Below, one piece after another: positions 6,861 to 14,700 of a stretch of DNA of 26,667 bases. Source of the stretch: Roseburia sp. (GTDB lineage: Bacteria; Bacillota_A; Clostridia; Lachnospirales; Lachnospiraceae); contig DXQT01000038.1 of NCBI GenBank assembly GCA_019411365.1, positions 1 to 26,667 of the forward strand, in the 5' to 3' direction. The position numbers were made by a program, and so were the translations under genes. Under the pieces are notes generated by a model. That model had not been told where the DNA came from. It did no database searches and worked only from the letters and a program-made list of their open reading frames with translations. The stretch's first letter is position 1, and each line of letters opens with the position of its first letter.

Positions 6861-8971
6861 GTACAGGCAGACATAAACAGGAACGCGGCGTTGGGCTGCA
6901 GCCATTGGATGAGATCAATGGATATCAGGTACGTCCGGGTTTTTATAACAGAGATGGTGCGACAGCAACCACAAGAGGTGTCAGCTTTACGATCCATTCC
7001 TTTGGTGCGACGGCATGTTATCTTCTGTTGTTCCGGCCGCAGGAAAAAGAGCCGTATGTGACCCTAAAATATCCGGAGGCTTATCATATTGGAAACACAT
7101 ATTCCATGTTCGTTTTTGGATTGAAAATCGAAGAGTTTGAATATGCATTTCAGTTGGACGGCCCTTATGATGAGAAAAAGGGGTTATTATTTAAGAAAGA
7201 AAATGTTCTGCTTGATCCGTATGCGAGGGCAGTAACGGGACAGCGTAACTGGGGAGAACGCCCGGAAGGCGGAGCGGATTTTATTTATCACGCAAGGGTT
7301 GTGGAAAACAACTTTGACTGGGGAGATATCCGTCCGACGGAGCATCCGTTTGAGGATCTTGTTATTTATGAGATGCATGTGAGGGGATTTACAAAAGATG
7401 CATCATCGGGTGTTACACCGGGGGCAGAAGGCACTTATGAGGGACTGCGCCAGAAGATCCCGTATTTGAAGGATCTGGGAGTGAATGCAGTCGAGCTGAT
7501 GCCGATTTTTGAGTTTGATGAGATGGAAAGCACCAGAGTGGTAGACGGAGAGCGCCTGTATAATTACTGGGGCTATAATACAGTCTGTTTTTTTGCGCCC
7601 AATACCAGTTATACCTCGGTGGTGGAACATAACCACGAGGGCGATGAGTTAAAAGAACTGATCTACGAGCTAAAGGAAAATGGAATCGAAGTTATCCTGG
7701 ATGTTGTATTTAACCACACGGCAGAGGGAAATGAACATGGTCCATGTTTTTCTTTTAAGGGAATTGATAATGATATTTATTATATCCTGACACCGGATGG
7801 ATACTATTATAATTTCAGTGGCTGTGGCAATGTCATGAACTGTAATCATCCGGCAGTAAGACGTTTTATCATTGACTGTCTGCGATACTGGGTAACGGAG
7901 TATCGTGTCGATGGTTTCCGGTTTGATCTGGCATCCATTTTAACCCGCGATGAAAAAGGGACACCGATGGCAGATCCGCCATTGCTTCAGGCGATTGCAT
8001 GTGATGCCATTCTTGGAAAGGTCAAACTGATCGCGGAGGCATGGGATGCGGGTGGTCTCTATCAGGTTGGAAGTTTTCCGTCATGGAACCGATGGTCAGA
8101 ATGGAATGGAAGATACCGTGATGATATCCGTCAGTTTTTAAAAGGTACGGATGGTATGGCAGGAACAGCAATCACGCGTATCACCGGTTCAAAAGATCTT
8201 TATCCGGAGCACCGCGGAGACAGTGCATCCGTTAATTTTGTCACCTGTCATGATGGATTTACATTGTATGATCTGTATGCCTATAATACGAAGCACAATG
8301 AGAAAAACGGCTGGAATAATTCGGATGGTGATAACAACGGAAACAGCTGGAACTGTGGAGCAGAGGGAGAGACAGATGATCCGCAGATCGAAGGACTGCG
8401 TCTTAGAATGGTAAAAAATGCATGTGCAACCTTAATGTGCAGCAGGGGACCTGCCATGTTTTATGCGGGAGATGAATTTTGTAATACACAGTTTGGCAAT
8501 AATAATGCCTACTGCCAGGATAATATCATTTCCTGGCTTGACTGGACCAGACTGGAGAAATATCAGGAGATCCATGATTTCTTCCGGTATATGATCGCAT
8601 TTCGCGAAAAATATCCGATTTTGCGCCGCTCCACGAAAAAAGCGCTCTGCGGCCTACCGGAGATCAGTATCCACAATGGTTTCCCGTGGAATGGGGGTAC
8701 GGATTATACCAGTAAACTGATCGGTATCATGTATGCCGGCAGGGATGATGCGGATACCAGGGATGATATCATTTTCTATGGAATGAATGCATACTGGGAA
8801 ACACTTGTGATGCAGCTTCCAGAACTGCCGAACAATCTGCAGTGGAAAATCTGTGTCAATACAAACATAGAGTATGAGGATGGAAAAGATGTGGAGGCAC
8901 AGACCGAGTTTTATTATAAAAAAACATTGAAAGTTCCGCCGAGAAGTGTGGTTATTTTAGTGGCAGAATAG
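6857..8971 (+). CDS. glgX: Glycogen debranching enzyme / isoamylase (GH13)
   Basis: The 704-residue protein has an N-terminal CBM48-like beta domain (about 15-140), then a GH13 barrel and a C-terminal beta domain. The four GH13 regions are present: DVVFNH (about 283-288), GFRFD with nucleophile D357, EAWD with acid/base E394, and TCHDG with D466. The order and the YNYWGYN string are characteristic of GlgX/isoamylase, which hydrolyse alpha-1,6 branches of glycogen or limit dextrins. No signal peptide is present, so it should work on stored glycogen in the cytoplasm together with phosphorylase encoded elsewhere. The start lies inside the aldolase stop (ATGA). Transcription from the 6064-6092 promoter is likely. 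Convergent with the dehydrogenase to its right. Confidence 0.93.
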   Translation: MSTGRHKQERGVGLQPLDEINGYQVRPGFYNRDGATATTRGVSFTIHSFGATACYLLLFRPQEKEPYVTLKYPEAYHIGNTYSMFVFGLKIEEFEYAFQLDGPYDEKKGLLFKKENVLLDPYARAVTGQRNWGERPEGGADFIYHARVVENNFDWGDIRPTEHPFEDLVIYEMHVRGFTKDASSGVTPGAEGTYEGLRQKIPYLKDLGVNAVELMPIFEFDEMESTRVVDGERLYNYWGYNTVCFFAPNTSYTSVVEHNHEGDELKELIYELKENGIEVILDVVFNHTAEGNEHGPCFSFKGIDNDIYYILTPDGYYYNFSGCGNVMNCNHPAVRRFIIDCLRYWVTEYRVDGFRFDLASILTRDEKGTPMADPPLLQAIACDAILGKVKLIAEAWDAGGLYQVGSFPSWNRWSEWNGRYRDDIRQFLKGTDGMAGTAITRITGSKDLYPEHRGDSASVNFVTCHDGFTLYDLYAYNTKHNEKNGWNNSDGDNNGNSWNCGAEGETDDPQIEGLRLRMVKNACATLMCSRGPAMFYAGDEFCNTQFGNNNAYCQDNIISWLDWTRLEKYQEIHDFFRYMIAFREKYPILRRSTKKALCGLPEISIHNGFPWNGGTDYTSKLIGIMYAGRDDADTRDDIIFYGMNAYWETLVMQLPELPNNLQWKICVNTNIEYEDGKDVEAQTEFYYKKTLKVPPRSVVILVAE

Positions 8972-8980
8972 TGTGGGACA

Positions 8981-9011
8981 TAAAAATGCGGCGGGTTACA
9001 GCCACCCGCCG
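8981..9011 (-). terminator. Terminator of the SDR gene overlapping its stop codon
   Basis: An 8-bp GC-rich stem (CGGCGGGT 8989-8996 with ACCCGCCG 9004-9011, 7-nt loop) is followed on the minus strand by a short T-run (8986-8982). The SDR stop codon (8998-8996) falls inside the hairpin. It has no T-run on the plus strand. Confidence 0.6.
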
Positions 9012-9727
9012 TCTAATGTAATGATCTGCCCGGTCAGGTATTCATTTCCTGTGGCAAGCTGTACTGCTAGATGGGCAGTCTCCTCCGGCGTTCCAAATCT
9101 TCCTGCCGGGATCTCATCTGCAAGTTCTGCGCGTTCTTCTTCGGAAAAACAGGCATTCATCTGCGTATCAATGACACCACAGGCGATCGCGTTGACCTGG
9201 ATATTGCTCGGTGCAAGTTCTTTTGCAAGTGCTTTTGTAAAGGAATTGATGCCGCCTTTGCATGCGGAATAAGCAACTTCACAGGAGGCACCGGCAATGC
9301 CCCAGACGGAAGAGATATTGATGATTTTTCCTTTCTTTTCGTGCACCATATGTGGGATTGCGAGCCGGCTGGTGGAAAAGACGGATGTGAGGTTTGTGGA
9401 GACAATGCGGTTCCAGTCATCGATCGACATATCCGTCAGCAGCCCGATATAGGAAATACCGGCATTGTTGATGAGGACATCCACTCCACCGAAGCGTTCT
9501 GTGATCTGTTCAAATAATTGTTCGACATATTCAAAGGAAGAAATATCGCCCACGCTGGCGAGCACTTCCGTGTGAAAAGTTTCTTCCAGTTCTTTTTTGA
9601 AATTTAAAAGTTCCTGTTCTGATCTGGAACAGGTAATGATCAGCCGGTCGCCCTCTGCGGCAAATGCGGATGCAATCGCGCGTCCGATTCCACGGGAGGC
9701 GCCGGTAACTAGTACGGTTCTATTCAT
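8996..9727 (-). CDS. Short-chain dehydrogenase/reductase (FabG-like)
   Basis: A 243-residue classical SDR, an NAD(P)H-dependent oxidoreductase of the cytoplasm. TGASRGIG (residues 8-15) is the dinucleotide-binding turn and NNAG lies near residue 88. The catalytic Ser is in NISSVWG, Tyr and Lys in YSACKGG, and the C-terminus LTGQIITLDGGW is typical of FabG/YmfI-type enzymes. The actual substrate is unknown: it may be a 3-oxoacyl-ACP reductase paralogue or the enzyme that reduces the EF-P modification intermediate in some Firmicutes. An ATG at 9739 is also in frame. The second ATG (9727) was chosen because GGAG lies at about 6 nt and gives the usual N-terminus MNRTVLVTG. It is monocistronic with its own terminator. 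Confidence 0.88.
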   Translation of the reverse strand: MNRTVLVTGASRGIGRAIASAFAAEGDRLIITCSRSEQELLNFKKELEETFHTEVLASVGDISSFEYVEQLFEQITERFGGVDVLINNAGISYIGLLTDMSIDDWNRIVSTNLTSVFSTSRLAIPHMVHEKKGKIINISSVWGIAGASCEVAYSACKGGINSFTKALAKELAPSNIQVNAIACGVIDTQMNACFSEEERAELADEIPAGRFGTPEETAHLAVQLATGNEYLTGQIITLDGGWL

Positions 9728-9821
9728 AAAAATCTCCATTCTTGTCCGTTACTGGAACATTTCCAGTTTGTGTTTACGCTATATTTGTATATTTTTTATG
9801 TTCATTCTAATACGTAGTATT

Positions 9822-9993
9822 TTGACTCATTTATGATGCCATTTGCCGTTCGTCAATCATGCAGGCATGTTGACTCACTTGCGCTCATTATATCATGTGC
9901 AAAAACAGCACATGATCCAATTCACCGTTCGTCAATCATACGAGCATGTTGACTCACTTGCGCTCATTATATCATGAAGCAATGCTTCATGAT
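9822..9993. repeat. Dispersed hairpin repeat, tandem units
   Basis: Two clear units begin with CCGTTCGTCAATCAT at 9846 and 9925 and continue through GCATGTTGACTCACTTGCG to CATTATATCATG. A more decayed start (TTGACTCATTTATGATGCC) is visible from about 9831. Each unit ends in a hairpin: ATCATGTGC/GCACATGAT (9892-9900/9908-9916, 7-nt loop) and ATCATGAAGC/GCTTCATGAT (9971-9980/9984-9993, 3-nt loop). A further copy lies at 23861-23945. No terminal transposase-like inverted repeats or ORF are present. It behaves like a REP/MITE-type intergenic element. Confidence 0.75.
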
Positions 9994-10091
9994 CGTGATC
10001 TACACTCGCTTCGCTCGGCAGTCTTATTATATCATGAATAAATCAATGAAACAATTTCAATGAAAATCTAAATGAAATTAAAATTGTAGAT

Positions 10092-10119
10092 TTGCAGGGA
10101 AACAGCACTGTGTTAGAAT
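10092..10119 (+). promoter_or_regulatory. Promoter of the nuclease-like gene
   Basis: TTGCAG (10092-10097) and TAGAAT (10114-10119) are 16 bp apart, and the -10 is extended (TGTTAGAAT). Transcription would begin about 30 nt before the GTG start. Confidence 0.55.
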
Positions 10120-10156
10120 TATTGCATAAAAATAATAGTATTGGAGGACTTATTTT

Positions 10157-10876
10157 GTGCTATATCAACGAATGATGAAGGAAAAACAAAAAGTGGAGGA
10201 TCGGATCAATGACTTACAAAGCCAGATTGACGTGCTTCCATCAGGTACATTTTTCTGTACGAGAAATAATAAGTACTATAAGTGGTATTATACCGATAAG
10301 GGTAAAACAAAATACATTCCCAAAAGTGAACGAAAACTTGCGGAACAACTGGTAAAACGAAAATATTTAGAGAGCAGGCTGCGAAAATTTAAGCAGGAGG
10401 AGAAAAGGATAGATATTTATCTGAAGCAATATAGCTTAGATGAATTTTCTTCATATCATGTAGAGGAACATCCAGAGTTGCAGAAACTTTTGTCAGGAGT
10501 CTATGTACCGTTAAAGCAAGAACTGGATGAGTGGGTAAATGCTTCTTACACAAACAATCCGAAAGAACCACAAAAATTGATACATAAAACCATTCCCGGA
10601 ATTCTGGTCCGGTCAAAATCTGAAGCTTTAATCATAAATGCGTTATTCGAACACAAAATCCCATTTCGTTATGAATGTTTATTACAGATTCAAAATGTTA
10701 GTATATATCCGGATTTCACCATCCGTCATCCTGTTACAGGTGAAGTGTATTATTGGGAACATTTTGGAATGATGGATAATGAAAATTATGCTCATAATGT
10801 ATATTCAAAGTTACAGTTGTAGAATCCTTTAGATTATGAGTATGTAGAACTACTGATTCAATATTATTTTACATGA
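10157..10876 (+). pseudogene. PD-(D/E)XK-nuclease-like protein, internal deletion and premature stop
   Basis: The frame reads 221 residues to TAG at 10820-10822 and then continues in the same frame for NPLDYEYVELLIQYYFT and a TGA at 10874. The downstream peptide looks like the natural C-terminus, so a segment between KLQL and NPLD (I estimate about 20-25 residues, from memory of related Lachnospiraceae proteins) has been lost. The N-terminal half (about 1-115) is Lys/Glu-rich coiled coil. The C-terminal half carries RSKSE (E in motif I), YPDFTI (D) and YYWEHFGM, an arrangement like PD-(D/E)XK endonuclease folds. Function is unknown in intact relatives. GTG at 10157 was chosen for GGAGG at 9 nt. 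A truncated but expressed protein is also possible. Confidence 0.65.
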
Positions 10877-10962
10877 ACAATGTATAGGTATTCAAATGGG
10901 CGAAAGGTATATATATCAGAAACCAATAGTCCGAAATTTTATTGAATTATAGTATTTTTCAA

Positions 10963-11063
10963 TCAAAATGGGTGAAAATTAGGTCGAAATACTTAAAATA
11001 GTCCATGAAAACGAAAAAACGAGGGCTATTTTGATGTTAAATGAAGAAATTCACCCATTTTGA
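10963..11063 (+). other. Large nested palindrome
   Basis: A 14-bp perfect outer stem (TCAAAATGGGTGAA 10963-10976 with its complement 11050-11063) encloses an inner 10-bp stem (AAAATAGTCC 10995-11004 with GGGCTATTTT 11023-11032, one G-U pair). The two stems are the ends of the oppositely oriented repeat units 2 and 3. The transcript could form a long hairpin ending just before a GAGGAGG ribosome binding site. Confidence 0.6.
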
Positions 11064-11082
11064 AAATAAAAGAGGAGGATAC

Positions 11083-11142
11083 ATGAAAAAATGGGCAAAA
11101 TATATGAATGCGGAAAAAAATAACCCAAAACATAAGCAATGA
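11083..11142 (+). CDS. Possible 19-aa micro-ORF with strong RBS
   Basis: AGAGGAGG sits 5-6 nt before an ATG that opens MKKWAKYMNAEKNNPKHKQ and TGA. The central AKYMNAEKNNP matches AKYTNAEKNSP encoded by the next repeat unit, with most nucleotide differences synonymous. The peptide is basic and hydrophilic. No family is recognised. It could be a leader peptide, the start of a decayed gene, or an accident of the repeat. Confidence 0.35.
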   Translation: MKKWAKYMNAEKNNPKHKQ

Positions 11143-11143
11143 A

Positions 11144-11191
11144 GTGGGAGAACGGGCGAAATACACGAACGCTGAAAAAAATAGCCCATAA
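11144..11191 (+). CDS. Possible 15-aa micro-ORF, second copy of the peptide
   Basis: A GTG directly after the first micro-ORF's TGA starts GERAKYTNAEKNSP and ends in TAA. There is no obvious ribosome binding site, so translation would depend on restart. Compared with the first copy the frame has shifted by +1 (the units are 61 nt apart). Confidence 0.2.
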   Translation: MGERAKYTNAEKNSP

Positions 11192-11409
11192 CATATAAGA
11201 CGGCTGCAGATAGTTGGATAAAGAAAACGGGTGGATCTGCTTAATGTAATAAAAGTGTAGCCCATCATGGTATTTAGTATAAACTGATATGAATAGTAAT
11301 GTGTAAAAAGAAACAGCATGTTTTTACAGGATTAAATTTCATAGAAGGGTAGAATTTAACTCTGCAAGTGAGTTTAAGAGAAAAATTTGAAAAAATATAA
11401 AATTAGGTA

Positions 11410-11441
11410 TGGACATTTCCGTAGAGATGTGATAATATAAT
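11410..11441 (+). promoter_or_regulatory. Promoter region of tRNA-Pro
   Basis: TGGACA (11410-11415) precedes overlapping -10 candidates: GATAAT with an extended TG (11431-11436) at 15-bp spacing and TATAAT (11436-11441) at 20 bp. Neither spacing is ideal. A 7-bp dyad AATCAAG/CTTGATT lies between promoter and tRNA. Confidence 0.4.
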
Positions 11442-11468
11442 CAAGCACGATTCAAGACAACTTGATTA

Positions 11469-11542
11469 CGGCGCGTGGCTCAGCTTGGTAGAGCGCTGCG
11501 TTCGGGACGCAGAGGTCGCAGGTTCAAATCCTGTCGCGCCGA
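11469..11542 (+). tRNA. tRNA-Pro (anticodon CGG)
   Basis: The 74-nt cloverleaf is complete. The acceptor stem is CGGCGCG/CGCGCCG with discriminator A, the D arm GCTC...GAGC, the anticodon stem CTGCG/CGCAG with loop TTCGGGA, and the T arm GCAGG-TTCAAAT-CCTGT. Anticodon CGG reads CCG proline codons. CCA is not encoded, and a terminator follows within 16 nt, so the tRNA is a single-gene transcript. Confidence 0.95.
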
Positions 11543-11557
11543 CTATGAGATGGGAAG

Positions 11558-11594
11558 CCGTCAATCCTTGAGAGATCATGGGTTGGCGGTTTTT
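11558..11594 (+). terminator. tRNA-Pro terminator
   Basis: CCGTCAATCC (11558-11567) pairs with GGGTTGGCGG (11580-11589) around a 12-nt loop, followed by TTTTTC. The core AATCCTTGAG...GGGTTG is nearly identical to the tuf terminator at 1377-1414. Confidence 0.85.
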
Positions 11595-11630
11595 CTTTGT
11601 TTAAAATATATTCCCTATTTGTCATATCTA

Positions 11631-11639
11631 TGTTATAAT
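11631..11639 (+). promoter_or_regulatory. Extended -10 promoter of the chemoreceptor gene
   Basis: TGTTATAAT is a perfect extended -10 (TGnTATAAT). The -35 position (TTCCCT, 17 bp upstream) is poor, as expected for an extended -10 promoter. No sigma-28 motility promoter was seen. Confidence 0.5.
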
Positions 11640-11687
11640 AAAAAATGTAACCGCTTACATAACGAGGAAAGAAGGAGGATTTCATAA

Positions 11688-13805
11688 ATGAAGAAAAAAA
11701 CAAGTCTTAGTGCGAAGCTGATCGCAGCGTTTATGGCTGCGATTCTTGGAAGTGTTTTGATCTGTGCACTTCTGACACACAGTAAAGTAGAGAGCGTGTT
11801 AAACAGTAACATGCAGCTTACGAGTGAGCAGACACTAAACAGTGCGATGACAAGTCTGCAGACATATGAGAAAACGATCAGTATACCGGTAGATCTTTTG
11901 ACGAGAAAAGACAGTATCAAACAGCTTTTGCTTGAGCCGGAAAACTATGATAAATATATTGACAATGTAAACGACGAACTGGTTGCAGCCTGTAAAGTCG
12001 TAAATGGTTCGGTGCGTGCCTATTATGCTTTAAATGATGGCAGAACAATCACCGGATGGGTACAATACGAAGCTGACGGTTCAAAGACAGCGATGAACAC
12101 GGTGGAAAATAAAGACCTTTCCGGGAAAGAATGGTACACCGCATGTCAGGGAAGAAAAGCAAAAGTAAATTCTATTTTCAGCTATATCACTGCGCCGTAT
12201 GTGGATGAAGAAACCGGGGAGCAGATCATTACGGTATGTCAGGAAGTAAAATATAAAGATGTTGTCCAGGGCGTTGTTGCGATGGATATTGATGCATCTG
12301 CACTGGCAGACTATGTGGAAAATATCAGACTTTTAAATACGGGATTTGTTATGCTGGTAGATGAGCAGGGAAATATCGTGGTTGACAGCGAAAGTAATAC
12401 TTTTGCAGATGGTACAGTTGCTGACCTCGAATTTTTTGCTCCGTTAACAGAAGAATTAGATAAACTCGAAGAACAGAAAGCACAGCTGGAGGAAAATGAA
12501 GATCCGGCAGCGGATGATATCGTATTGCAGGCATCTTATACCATGCGTGCAGAGGGAAGGGACTGTGCCATTACGGCGATGACAGACCGCATTACCGGAT
12601 GGAGACTGCTCGGCTGTATCAGTGATCAGGAAAACCAGAAGAACCTGATCAACATTAACATAGGAACGTTGATGGCCGGTGTGATCGGTCTGATCTTTGG
12701 ATGTGTGATCGCAGTCCTGACAGCGCTCAGTTTTAACCGCGAGATCAAAAAACTCCAGAATGCGACACATCGTGTGGCGGGCGGTGATTTTTCCGAGAAG
12801 ATCAAAGTTACCAGAAGCGATGAGTTTGGTGTGCTTGAGACGAACTTTAACGGTATGATGGATGATGTGTCCGGACTGATCCATGCAGTCGAGGATAAAT
12901 CAAACCATATTCTTGAAGTTGCAGGAGGCATCTCAGAAGTCGCTGGAAATACAAAAACAACGATCGAGCAGGTAACACAGGCAATCGACAGTGTGGCGCA
13001 GGGTGCGGTAAAACAGGCGGAAAGTACACAGGAAGCCAACACGGAAGTAGAGCATTTAAAGAACAGCTTAGATGAGACAAAAGAATATGTTTCCGGCATG
13101 AATGGAATGACAGAAAAGGCAAATGAAGTCAGCACCGAGGGAATTGAGAGTGTAAAAGATCTGATTGAAAAATCAGGAAAAACAGCTGAAAAATCAAAAG
13201 TTTCGTTAGAGGTTATGAATGAGATGGTTGAGAGTATTGATAAGATTTTTTACATATCGGATACGATCGCAGACATCACATCCCAGACGAACCTGTTGTC
13301 GTTAAATGCAAGTATTGAGGCAGCAAGAGCCGGAGAGATGGGAAAAGGTTTTGCAGTTGTTGCAGATGAGATCCGTAAACTGGCGGATGAGTCGAAAGAG
13401 TCAACGGATGAGATCAAGAAGATCATCACGGAAATCACGGAAAAATCAAAACTGGTTGAGTCCACGATGCAGGAAAATGAAGTACTGCAGACTGAGCAGC
13501 AGGAGGCGATCAACCGCACGGAAGAGATCTTTGGCGAGATTATGAAACAGATCGAAATGTTAGGCTCCGGTATGGAACGTATCAATGCCCTGAATGACAC
13601 TATGTCTGCCAACAAAGATCTTGTTGTGGATAAGATGGGAACGATCGCATCGGTATCTGAGCAGTCCGCAGCGGCAACCGAGGAAGTCAATGCTTCCACC
13701 GAGCAGGTAAATGTTACAATGGAAGAGATCAGCGAACATACCGAGACGCTGCAGGCAATCGCAAAAGACCTGATGGAGACGATCAATCGTTTTAAGCTCG
13801 CTTAA
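11688..13805 (+). CDS. Methyl-accepting chemotaxis protein
   Basis: A 705-residue chemoreceptor that senses a ligand outside the cell and controls CheA. TM1 spans about residues 9-29. A periplasmic-side double Cache domain follows (about 35-315; KEWYTACQ and the VAMDID strand are typical). TM2 spans about 325-348, the HAMP linker about 350-402, and the signalling coiled coil about 420-700. The hairpin tip ([20 protein letters not shown], about 539-558, continuing [12 protein letters not shown]) is the CheA/CheW contact. Flanking helices contain Glu/Gln-rich methylation heptads. There is no C-terminal CheR-binding pentapeptide. The ATG follows AAGGAGG. A motile host is implied. The ligand is unknown; the WY pair in the Cache domain recalls amine/amino-acid binding Cache domains but I cannot confirm the full motif. 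Confidence 0.95.
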   Translation: MKKKTSLSAKLIAAFMAAILGSVLICALLTHSKVESVLNSNMQLTSEQTLNSAMTSLQTYEKTISIPVDLLTRKDSIKQLLLEPENYDKYIDNVNDELVAACKVVNGSVRAYYALNDGRTITGWVQYEADGSKTAMNTVENKDLSGKEWYTACQGRKAKVNSIFSYITAPYVDEETGEQIITVCQEVKYKDVVQGVVAMDIDASALADYVENIRLLNTGFVMLVDEQGNIVVDSESNTFADGTVADLEFFAPLTEELDKLEEQKAQLEENEDPAADDIVLQASYTMRAEGRDCAITAMTDRITGWRLLGCISDQENQKNLININIGTLMAGVIGLIFGCVIAVLTALSFNREIKKLQNATHRVAGGDFSEKIKVTRSDEFGVLETNFNGMMDDVSGLIHAVEDKSNHILEVAGGISEVAGNTKTTIEQVTQAIDSVAQGAVKQAESTQEANTEVEHLKNSLDETKEYVSGMNGMTEKANEVSTEGIESVKDLIEKSGKTAEKSKVSLEVMNEMVESIDKIFYISDTIADITSQTNLLSLNASIEAARAGEMGKGFAVVADEIRKLADESKESTDEIKKIITEITEKSKLVESTMQENEVLQTEQQEAINRTEEIFGEIMKQIEMLGSGMERINALNDTMSANKDLVVDKMGTIASVSEQSAAATEEVNASTEQVNVTMEEISEHTETLQAIAKDLMETINRFKLA

Positions 13806-13819
13806 GTCATGGAAATGAC

Positions 13820-13848
13820 TTGCAAAACACCTGCTATACGGGTATAAT
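13820..13848 (+). promoter_or_regulatory. pyrF promoter
   Basis: TTGCAA (13820-13825) and TATAAT (13843-13848) are 17 bp apart, placing the transcript start about 60 nt before the pyrF ATG. Confidence 0.65.
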
Positions 13849-13913
13849 TCTTGACGATAGATTGCATTTGACAATGGGAAAATAAACCGGATAGGGTAAA
13901 GCAGGAGGAAGAT

Positions 13914-14612
13914 ATGGGAAGAGACGTTATTATTGCATGTGATTTTAACAGCAAAGAAGAAGTGATCAATTTTCTTGGAAAATTCAAAGAGGAAAAACCT
14001 TTTGTAAAAATCGGCATGGAGCTGTTTTATGCAGAGGGACCGGAGATCGTCCGCACGATCAAACAGATGGGACACAAGATTTTCCTTGATTTAAAATTAC
14101 ATGACATTCCAAATACCGTTAAAAAAGCAATGTCCGTATTATCAGGACTGGACGTGGATATGTGTAACGTACATGCGGCAGGTACCAAGGCGATGATGCA
14201 GGCAGCCATCGAGGGACTCACGAGAGAAGATGGAACAAGACCACTGCTGATCGCAGTCACACAGCTTACTTCCACCAGTGAAGAGGTAATGCAGCAGGAA
14301 CTGTGGATCGATAAACCGATCGACCAGACTGTTATGCATTATGCTAAGAATACGATGGAAGCCGGATTAGACGGCGTTGTATGTTCTCCGCTTGAAGCAG
14401 GAAAAGTACACGAGGTATGTGGAGACAAATTCCTTGCCATTACACCGGGTGTCCGTTTTGCAGACGGCGATGTTGGCGATCAGAAACGTGTGACAACACC
14501 GGCAAAGGCAAAAGAACTTGGTTCTGACTATATCGTAGTCGGAAGACCGATTACTCAGGCAGATGATCCGGTAGCAGCATACCGCAGATGTGTAGAAGAA
14601 TTTGTAGGCTAG
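13914..14612 (+). CDS. pyrF: Orotidine 5'-phosphate decarboxylase
   Basis: PyrF converts OMP to UMP, the last step of de novo pyrimidine synthesis, in the cytoplasm. The 232-residue TIM barrel has the diagnostic [13 protein letters not shown] at about residues 57-69, containing the Asp-Lys-x-x-Asp catalytic group. Earlier are IIACDFN (strand 1) and KIGMELFY (strand 2). Near the C-terminus ITPGVRF and IVVGRPIT form the phosphate-binding site. The length is normal for the bacterial family. GCAGGAGG precedes the ATG. It stands alone with its own promoter and terminator, not in a pyr operon, and no PyrR-type leader was recognised. Confidence 0.95.
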   Translation: MGRDVIIACDFNSKEEVINFLGKFKEEKPFVKIGMELFYAEGPEIVRTIKQMGHKIFLDLKLHDIPNTVKKAMSVLSGLDVDMCNVHAAGTKAMMQAAIEGLTREDGTRPLLIAVTQLTSTSEEVMQQELWIDKPIDQTVMHYAKNTMEAGLDGVVCSPLEAGKVHEVCGDKFLAITPGVRFADGDVGDQKRVTTPAKAKELGSDYIVVGRPITQADDPVAAYRRCVEEFVG

Positions 14613-14629
14613 TACCAGATGAAAACAGG

Positions 14630-14663
14630 AAAAGAGAAAGATGAACGGGTCTTTCTCTTTTTT
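14630..14663 (+). terminator. pyrF terminator
   Basis: A perfect 12-bp A/T-rich stem (AAAAGAGAAAGA with TCTTTCTCTTTT) with an 8-nt loop runs straight into further T residues. Confidence 0.8.
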
Positions 14664-14700
14664 CGGTTAAGAGAGAAATTTGAGACAGATAGGGGATTTC

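Larger units (their letters stand above)
9740..10156. other. Intergenic region with repeat array and promoter
   Basis: This 417-bp gap is non-coding. It contains the upstream region of the SDR gene, including a small dyad ACTGGA...TCCAGT on the minus strand. It also holds the hairpin repeat array (9822-9993), an ACTCGCTTCGCTCGG segment (10003-10017), three imperfect copies of TCAATGAAA between 10045 and 10076, and the promoter of the nuclease-like gene. Confidence 0.6.
10898..11263. repeat. Array of six degenerate 34-35 nt GGG...CCC units
   Basis: Six segments begin GGGC or GGGT followed mostly by RAAAT-like bases and end in a run of A then TAGCCC, TAACCC or TAGTCC: 10898-10932 (ends TCC), 10970-11004 (ends TCC), 11023-11056 (inverted), 11093-11126, 11154-11187 and 11229-11263. 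Lengths are 34 or 35 nt. Spacers are about 37, 18, 36, 27 and 41 nt and unrelated in sequence. Units 4 and 5 are the most alike. Each unit could form a short stem through its GGG and CCC ends. It is not a CRISPR: units are too divergent and one is inverted. Confidence 0.55.

Noticed and set aside
10898..11263. CRISPR array
   Set aside because: Unit lengths and spacings are superficially similar to CRISPR, but the units differ at many positions, one is inverted, spacers range from 18 to 41 nt and no cas gene is in the window.
11026..11319. 97-residue minus-strand ORF in the array region
   Set aside because: It is the complement of A-rich repeat units, giving a Phe/Ile-rich product with no ribosome binding site; the open frame comes from base composition.
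11469..11542. tRNA-Pro as integration site for the 9.8-11.4 kb patch
   Set aside because: No duplicated copy of the tRNA 3' end and no integrase were found in the window, so there is no junction to support it.
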